Shown in pieces: positions 57,508-64,000 of a stretch of DNA of 64,000 bases. Under the pieces are notes generated by a model. It was not told where the DNA came from and ran no database searches. It was given only the letters and a program-made list of their open reading frames with translations. Location of the stretch: assembly GCA_015680905.1 (NCBI GenBank), contig CM027378.1:107095501-107159500 (forward strand). The letters run 5' to 3'. The DNA comes from Coptis chinensis. Its lineage: Eukaryota > Streptophyta > Magnoliopsida > Ranunculales > Ranunculaceae. Position 1 is the stretch's first letter, and every line of letters begins with the position of its first letter. Made by a program: the position numbers and the translations under genes.

Positions 57508-59693
57508 GGTGAGCCATCCAAGGAGAATGGGGACCAATTTTTGGGAGATAGGTTATGACATAACTTAAGTAGCCCTCATGATCCAGTACTCTATTTCTTG
57601 CCAAATATAGCAAAATTAGTTCGGTGAGAATCTCTTATCTTCTTCCTTCTTTGAGTTCACTACTGTTTCGGGTAAAAAGCTTCATTGGGCAATAGCGCGA
57701 GTTCTGAAACAAGAAGACTTCAAATGGATATCTCTGAGTTTGAAATCCCAAAGTTAACGGCACATATCGCAGCTGCTACTCAGGTGACACAAGCGGTGGC
57801 CGAGGATTTAGAAAAAGAGAAGGTTGCACAAAGCAAACAACTTTCTTATGCAGAGGCAACCAAGCAACAAAATTAGCAGCAGGTGGAATTCCATGAACTC
57901 CCTATGCCTGAAAAGATAGGTGAGTATCCTGCCATTACCATTCCTGAAAAGGTTTATGAACAAGGGTTGCTCTATTGTAAACACTGTTTGGTGGGCAGAA
58001 TTGATTTGCAAAAGGTCCCAATAGAGAGAGTTCGAATTATAATGGAAAAAAATATGGCGGCCAAAGGGTGAATGACTTATCACTCCCAACGCCAAAGGCT
58101 ATCTTTTCTTGAAATTTTCTAATGTAGAGGACCTTAACAGGGTATGGTCGAAAGGAGCTTGGGACTTTGAGGAAAATATTATGTGCATCAGTCAATGGAC
58201 TCCTAACTTCTGCCCATAAAGCCAACATCAATCCCATGCCTTGGTATGGATAATACTATCAGGACTAAGTCAGGAGTACTGGGAGCCTGAAGTGCTTATG
58301 ACCATTGCTAAAGGAGTAGGCTACCCGATGAGGATAGATGAGAGAACTCTGAATAGGGATTATGGGTATTATGCTCGTATACTAGTGAATGTTGATCTCT
58401 CGGAAGTAATACCGGAGCAAATTTATGTCAAGACTAAGAAGATTCAATTCTGGCAAACTGTGGAGGTTGGACAGCTGCCGAAAATGTGCACACATTGCAA
58501 AATAGTGCACACATTGCAAAATAGTGGGACACCTGGTTACAAAATGCAGGAAGTTAAAAGGGGCAATGAACAAAGACAAAGAGGTGGTAATTGATTCCAC
58601 TCCACCAACGGAAAATTTGGCGGAGAAAACTCAAAAGACGAGAGGACGAAAACAAAAGCAAGGTGAAACCAGTAGACAAGGCAAAGCAATCTGGATTCCT
58701 AAACCCACTGAACAGCCTAAAGAAACTCAAGTTCAAAATAGATTCAAAGGGCTGGAAGTTGAGGAAATTCAGGATATGGATTCTATCGAAAACCATGGAG
58801 TGCCAATCCAATCTTCTCCTCCACAAGATGTGAACCCAGCTGCGAATCAAGCGACTGAAAAGATTGATCTAACACCTATGAGTCCAGTAGTGGAGAAAGT
58901 TTTGGACCCTCAAGCTACACAAGTTGTGGATGACACAGCAGCGACTGAAACAGTGGCTTTCCTCGATGAGGATATGGTGCAGAAAGTGACTCAAGCTACT
59001 CCAGTTGATTCCATAAATGTGGTAATGGTTTCAGTTGCAACAACACCGACAAGCTATCTAGTAGCGGTGATCCCAGTCTCTCTAGTCCCAAATGACCCTA
59101 CACCGAACATAGTTCCTAACTTCCGATCCACTAACGAAGAGGTTGTGGGTTTACAGGTCCTGAATGTATCTACAGTTGGTGAGACATACGTTTCCCCAGT
59201 GGCACATGGGCCTTCACCCAACATAGTGCCTAACTTCATCTCTACAAATGAAGAGGCTGTTAGAGCTCAAGCCAGGATTAGTATAGTTCTAGACTCATAT
59301 TCCTCATCGACAACAAGAGCAGAGTCCTCATTCTCCAATGTATTGAACGAAACTAACTTTATTTCGAGAGTGGTTAATTGGGCAGACTTTGCTGATGATG
59401 AGGATAGATCGGAGGATGGTGATGAACCATGACAGACGATACCCAATAAAAAATACAAACCACAATGGATGTTCTAGGATCACTCTCTGCCATCCACAAG
59501 GGCAAGGAAACCCCCAACACATAAGAAATGAATATCCTATTACTTTTGTTGCAAAATTGGAAAATCTGGATCAATTATACTTTAGATCTCCCTAGAGTGT
59601 AGAAAGATCTCCTTCTGTTCCTTATGGTGGAATCCTAACTATGTAACTTTATATTAATATTAATATATTCACATTTTGCCTGCAAAAAAAAAA
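57508..59693 (+). mobile_element. ORF1-only LINE (L1-type) insertion
   Basis: Between identical 15-bp duplications lies a 2.19-kb element that ends in an A-tract (59683-59693) after 'ctttatattaatattaatat..ttgcctgc'. It contains a short leader and ORF1, and then runs within about 150 bp to typical LINE 3' text. The ORF2 endonuclease-reverse transcriptase, normally over 3 kb, is missing. Perfect duplications and a largely open ORF1 suggest a fairly recent insertion that was mobilised in trans by a full LINE. Confidence 0.88.
57685..59432 (+). pseudogene. LINE ORF1 (DUF4283 and zinc knuckle)
   Basis: Successive frames read MDISEFEIPKLTAHIAAATQ, GKVTYEQG-like text, then KGYLFLKFSNVEDLNRVWSK, GAWDFEENIMCISQWTPNFC (the DUF4283 RNA-binding domain of plant LINE gag-like proteins), WYGWIILSGLSQEYWEPEVL-type sequence, VEVGQLPKMCTHCK and GHLVTKCRKLKG (CCHC zinc knuckle). 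A 302-residue acidic/proline-rich tail ends at EDRSEDGDEP. A 19-bp duplication ('gcacacattgcaaaatagt', 58488-58525) splits the knuckle; stops lie at 57874 and 58069 and near 58217. ORF1 proteins bind LINE RNA. Confidence 0.85.
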
Positions 59694-59708
59694 GGATAAA
59701 AAATTTCA
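59694..59708 (+). repeat. Target-site duplication, right copy
   Basis: Identical to 57493-57507; the GST coding sequence continues immediately after it. Confidence 0.93.
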
Positions 59709-59805
59709 AGGAATTAAAAGTTCCAGTCATTCAAGAAAACCTACTTGATCGTGAGAAAATGCTACAAGCTTCCTTCAAATGGCGAAGGGAGAACATTTTC
59801 AAATG

Positions 59806-60460
59806 GCATCTGCATGATACTTCCTTTCTAATTTCTATATGTGCACCAAAGAAGATGCTACTAGCATCCTTTTGAATCCCAGATCCTATGAGTTGCTTCC
59901 ATTACTCTCCACTTCTGTGCTACGATTCATGGTGAAGTTGTTAATCAATTATAAGAACTAAATGTGTGTTATCCATTGTAGCTAGTATAAACCATGATTT
60001 TATTAGTAAAGTTGTTTCAATTCTGGAAAAATCTTTTTATCATTAATCTCTTTAGATTGAATCATTAACCTCCAGACAATCATCCCAATGTAAGTAGACA
60101 TGTAATGCCTTCGATAAATATTTAAGTAGGTAGACTAGCCAATCAATGAACTCTCCCTAATACAACTTTAGACATATATAGCTATTACAATTGAAGAGAT
60201 CAATTGAGGGACAAAAATGTGATAGAGGAGTTATGGAATAGATATTAAGTTACTCACAGCTGGAATCAAGACGAGACTTTTAGTTGCAAGCCATCTTAAA
60301 AGTGATAGGTGTTCAATATTCACCATGATCACTAAGGTAAGCAACATAAGAACTCACTGCTGCACTGAGTAATGGACGTTTTCTTATATGCACCCCTTCT
60401 CTTGTAATCTAGCTGAAAAGAAGTGAAGAAAGAAACAACTTTCAAGTACAATTCATCATT
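59806..60460. other. No gene recognised
   Basis: This is DNA downstream of the GST remnant; part may be its former 3' UTR. Short frames only. Confidence 0.5.
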
Positions 60461-60672
60461 TTTTAGGTTTTGGTCGTCCTAAATAATTGGTATTCGGAGT
60501 TTGGTCCGCACTAATCGACTTATTAGGCTTTGGTCCTCCTAAATAATTTTGACTAACAGCCTATAAACAGTCAACCATAGTCAAAACGATTTAAAAGGAC
60601 CAAAGCCTAATAAGTCAATTAGTGAAAACCAAACCCCAAATACCCATTATTTAGGAGGACCAAAACCTAAAA
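60461..60672. mobile_element. Foldback MITE, 'ttttaggttttggtcc' family, copy 2
   Basis: Long inverted repeat: TTTTAGGTTTTGGTCGTCCT at the left returns at the right as GGAGGACCAAAACCTAAAA, and 'aatcgacttattaggctttggtcctcc' is matched by 'ggaccaaagcctaataagtc'. Arms are about 80 bp with a short loop. A strongly folding, non-coding element. Confidence 0.9.
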
Positions 60673-60889
60673 CACCTCTCTTTTAACATTGCAGACATCA
60701 AATTCTTCATAGATTCTTTCTTAGGCAAAACACGCGTGTATTTTTGGGGTGAAAAGCTATCCTAATAGAGTGAAAATTGTCTATTTGGTGTAAAATTTGT
60801 CACTCTAACCCTCCAAACTCTTTAAAAAAAAAAAAATAACCCTCTTCTTAAAAAAAGTACTGAGGAAAGAACGCAGATCTGTTAAGTTT

Positions 60890-61170
60890 CTCATGTACAG
60901 AAAGAATTGGATATCTATAACCATAGTACAAAATATCGGGATATGGCAAAATATCGACCGATTTATGGATATGTATCATGGATATATCCCCTATGTGGGG
61001 ATATATTACATTTTGGTATCTGTAAAAATATCGTGGATATATCGATAAATATCGACAAATATCCACTGGAACTATGTGTGGGTATTATTCGATTTGCAAA
61101 AATATCGTGGATATATCGCGATATATCGACAAATATCGATAAATATCGACAAATATCGATAAATATTTAT
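60890..61170. repeat. 'aaatatcgat / atatatcgcg' repeat tract
   Basis: More than ten imperfect iterations of 'aaatatcgayaaatatcgac' and 'gtggatatatcgcgatatatcg', in both orientations. Related to 55.34-55.51 kb. The isoleucine/tyrosine/aspartate-rich frames on both strands (DIYNHSTKYRDMAKYRP type) come from the repeat. Confidence 0.85.
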
Positions 61171-61179
61171 ATTTTCTTT

Positions 61180-62690
61180 GAATGTGGTCATTATAAATGT
61201 TGAATTTGATCAGTCCTTACAAGTGTGAATAATGGAGAAGATTGTGATGGGTCGAAGTTTTTTGGAGGCTTCGCTTTGGGACGAGTTGCCTACATATCAA
61301 GATTTTGTGATAAACTTGAATCAAGTCAGACATTGTTCCCCCCTTTCCTCTGTCAGCTCAAGTCCCTGTCTTGATGAGAATAAATGAGCTTTTAGACAGT
61401 GTATTTATAAGCGCGACTGATGCTACGACTTTAACTAACACAAACTACGTTGGCGTTCTTCGCCCGTTAGTGCATGTGCGGGTTGTCACCTGGATTCGGA
61501 TGAGGTATTATGTTGTAACGATCTATCATGAGTCATGGAGGTTATCACCTCATTCTAGACAAGGTGTTATGTTATAACGATCTTCCATGAGTTTTCCGAT
61601 TAGGTGTTGGACCGTGCATAATATATATAAATATATTATTCCCTCACGATCATACTTTTAATATAAATTACTCTCTAATACTCAAAAAAATACACCTCGG
61701 AATTCCTACATATTACATTGACTTTTCATTCTTTAACAATGAATCTTGAATTTTTTTTTCTACATATTACAATACTTGTTGCACTTGCACCGGCGTTCAA
61801 TCATATAGCGCATCTATTAGATCTTCTATTGTGATTGAATCCATGATGAGAGCGTGAAGGCTCTGTAACCACGATGTCCATAGATGCCTGCTATAGAGTC
61901 TATCCAACACTCTAACGTCTTGAGGAGGCGACCAACACAACTCAATCCACTTTATCGGTTGTCAATATGGCGTGTTCAATTACATCACTTGCCAAAACTA
62001 TGCTCCCACTAGTATCCTCCCCATCAACGCCATAAACTGCATCCATCATCTTGATTAGGCAATCTGACATATTGTAACCCTTTGGTTGAGCCAGGATTTT
62101 ACATCCTTCAATGGAGGTTGTTATTTGGGACAATAAGGGGAAGCATAAATAAAACAGAATAGAATGGTCTTGGTTCGTCCTCACCCTTGATGGAAAGAAG
62201 GTACTCAAGAAGATCGAGCCTTTAGCATGCAGGCAAAGGGTGATTCCGCCAAGTACTTCCCAACAAACAACACTGAATCAAGAAGATCCTCTCCTTTTCT
62301 ATGATCATGATCCTTTTCCTCTTGCAAGAACTCTAGAACCTTACCCATCGTCTCGTTCGGACAATTGACTATCATTATTCCCATGCTTTTATCAATATAA
62401 CTCTCATTGATTTCAGAGACGTTTTCTCCTGAGACCGATTTCATCATCTTTTCTATTGAGACTAATTTCATAATCTTTTCTTATGATGATTCCTTCCGCA
62501 TTATGAATCTTCAAAGACTGAATCTGGCGCACACAAGAACAACTAGCCCTAGCATTTCGGAGAGATAAGAGATAAGAGAGCGAAGATAACAATAAAATAG
62601 TCACTGAATACCAAAGACACGTGACATCTTTAATTATTACAAAACTCTGGACGTGATATAGACCAACTAAGCAAAACCTAAACTACACAG
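61180..62690. other. Unrecognised region with two short minus-strand frames
   Basis: Minus-strand frames at 62205-62471 (SGENVSEINESYIDKSMG, EFLQEEKDHDHRKGED) and 61942-62208 (IEGCKILAQPKGYN) look protein-like in composition, but I cannot assign a family. A plus-strand frame near 61232 reads MGRSFLEASLWDELPTYQDF and is also unrecognised. They may be parts of a decayed gene. Confidence 0.3.
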
Positions 62691-62697
62691 AGAGAGA

Positions 62698-63077
62698 AAA
62701 ATCCTACAAAAATTTCGGCAGAGTTTCCTCTGTATTTTCAACATTTCATAAATTTAAATCCTGTCATAACCTTCAAATCCAATAAAACTACACCCAACTA
62801 CTAAAAAAAATATTGATTCGCAGAACCGGCTACTTAACCATCTCGACTAGTGCCAGTTAAGTCAAGTAACCAATCCTCGAATCAAAAAAATCCTACAAAA
62901 ATTTCGGCAGAATTTCCTCTGTATTTTCAACATTTCATAAACTTAAATCCTGTCATAACTTGGAAATCTAATAAAACTACACCCAACTACTAAAAAATAT
63001 ACTGATTCGTAGAACCGGCTACTTAACCATCTCGACTAGTGCCAGTTAAGTCAAGTAACCAACCCTCGAATCAAATA
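62698..63077 (+). repeat. 189-bp tandem duplication
   Basis: The unit starting 'tcctacaaaaatttcggcag' and ending 'gtaaccaatcctcgaatcaa' is present at 62702 and 62891 with about ten differences. It contains an inverted motif 'ggctacttaaccatctcgac' / 'ctagtgccagttaagtcaagtaacc'. Confidence 0.92.
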
Positions 63078-63079
63078 TC

Positions 63080-64000
63080 GACAAATTCAAGCTAACTAGA
63101 GGAAGGAACAGCTTGGTTCAGCTCACCTCAGGGCTCAAAGTAGAGGAATAAAATTTCAAAATTGTTACGACTTTCTACTTATGCTGATTTCCACAATTCC
63201 AAACGCATATGAAATGATAAACTAGCTAGATTAAGAATTGAAGAAAGCAATTCAAATAAGTGAATAACATATGTGAGCTGGAAAGGTAATTCTTTCAAGA
63301 CAAGCTATAGATTTTAAGAAACAAACCTATAGATTTCAAGATAGCTACTCTTAGAAGTTAAAATAAGGTTGATAAGCTAATAGAATCCTTAAGGGATAAG
63401 CAAGTAACAGGGGGCATCAATTAAGCAACAAGCGATTACTGGCGATTACTAAAATCGGGATAACTACAAATTATAAGACCTTTGGTTACGAGGTTGTGAA
63501 CGAGTCATAATTACACAACGAGTAAGCATCTTCACTCACCTCTTAGCTCGAGAAACATAAGCTAGTATGAACTTGCAGCAGGTTTACTTCTCGAGGCGGA
63601 AAAGTTGGTTCCACGAGTATCAAAAAAGTGGAGAGATGCTATCTTTGTTGAAAGCGTCTGATCGTCAAGAAATTCAAAAGATGCAATTGTAACTAAGAAA
63701 TAAGCAAGCCCAACACTACATTAAGAAGAAAACATATGAAATTGAAGGATATAAATATTAGCTCCAAGAACCCGGATCAAATCCCCACGGATCGATCTGA
63801 AATTTGTTTTATATGATTGTCATCTCCCCTATTCTAGCTTCTCTCTGCTGCCAATCCTAAGTACAAGTGTCCATAAAAGACAAAGCTTATCAATATAGCT
63901 TCTTTTTTTGTTACTAGACACTTCGACTTAATTAAAACAAATAAAACCCCATAGGAAGATTATTGTTTTCTCCTTACCGGAACAATTACTACCGCATTCA
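63080..64000. other. No gene recognised
   Basis: AT-rich sequence with no recognisable coding, RNA or terminal-repeat signal up to the window end. Confidence 0.5.

Larger units (their letters stand above)
57247..59805 (+). pseudogene. Tau-class glutathione S-transferase exon 2, split by a LINE
   Basis: Left piece (57247-57507): FLTTGEKQEKTAK, a stop, CLEVLRIIKEHGGLGEDKFF, GGDEIGLAYLVMRFLAYWFG and VVKEAVAAKIMERT, then DKKFQ. Right piece (59709-59805), one base out of frame with the left: LKVPVIQENLLDREKMLQAS and FKWRRE. Together these are the C-terminal helical domain of plant tau GSTs (GGD.IGLVDL, AYW.GV.EEA, P..KENLPDR). The cytosolic family conjugates glutathione to xenobiotics. Exon 1 with the thioredoxin-like fold and catalytic serine is absent. 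The stop and frameshift show it was already, or has become, dead. Confidence 0.88.

Noticed and set aside
62205-62471. Possible SKP1-like protein (NETMGKVLEFLQEEKDHD)
   Set aside because: The resemblance to SKP1 'KV.EYC..H' is too short and lacks the other SKP1 blocks; left as unrecognised.

Overview
This is nuclear DNA from a flowering plant, almost certainly a eudicot. It is AT-rich and has plant-type introns (GT..AG, T-rich acceptors). It carries Athila-like Ty3 LTR fossils, an OTU-bearing Mutator-like element, plant mobile domain (PMD) sequences, L1-type LINEs, a CACTA end and MITEs. It also holds exon fragments of recognisable plant genes: tau GST, SnRK2, class III chitinase, NRPD2, AGO2-like, FKBP42/TWD1, SLP phosphatase and PPR. 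I cannot place it to genus. It is a pericentromere-like or otherwise repeat-rich region; only one small gene looks intact (53865-54203).

Layout. 0.1-4.4 kb: a decayed Mutator-like transposase gene (minus strand) with a FAR1-type DNA-binding region, MULE transposase, SWIM zinc finger and C-terminal OTU protease domain, associated with two arrays of an inverted 'GGACTTAGTCC' module. 4.5-8.9 kb: the 3' part of an Athila-like element on the minus strand (env-like region, 3' UTR, polypurine tract, 1.6-kb LTR). 11.0-18.2 kb: eight or more fragments of unrelated host genes (subtilase, FKBP42, SLP phosphatase, PPR, SnRK2, WD40, NRPD2, class III chitinase) plus a 115-bp minisatellite. 18.4-25.3 kb: rearranged Athila-type fossil (LTR piece, RNase H-integrase, gag-protease, LTR start). 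25.8-30.2 kb: an isopropylmalate synthase exon, a LINE RNase H tail, microsatellites and a palindromic minisatellite. 30.3-32.7 kb: a pair of direct repeats bracketing 1.6 kb. 33.8-35.1 kb: a GC-richer island that may be organellar DNA. 35.5-39.8 kb: a five-exon PMD gene and, across the third module array, the truncated front end of a second copy pointing the other way.

40.4-43 kb: fragments of a PAS-domain Raf-like kinase and an AGO2-like Argonaute. 43.5-55.3 kb: two copies of one ancestral block, the left one split by a 0.66-kb insertion and a 6.1-kb Athila-type complex (44.83-50.93 kb). Between the blocks lie an interrupted LINE and the intact small secreted cysteine-rich (prolamin-like/ECA1-type) gene. 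55.5-57 kb: a CACTA terminus with subterminal repeats. 57.2-59.8 kb: a tau-class GST pseudogene exon split by a LINE that carries only ORF1 and is flanked by a perfect 15-bp target-site duplication. 60-64 kb: MITEs, 'atatcg' repeats, a 189-bp tandem duplication and unrecognised sequence.

The genes do not form a pathway. The picture is a graveyard of nested transposons in which pieces of host genes were captured or left behind, mostly with their intron boundaries, so mainly at the DNA level.
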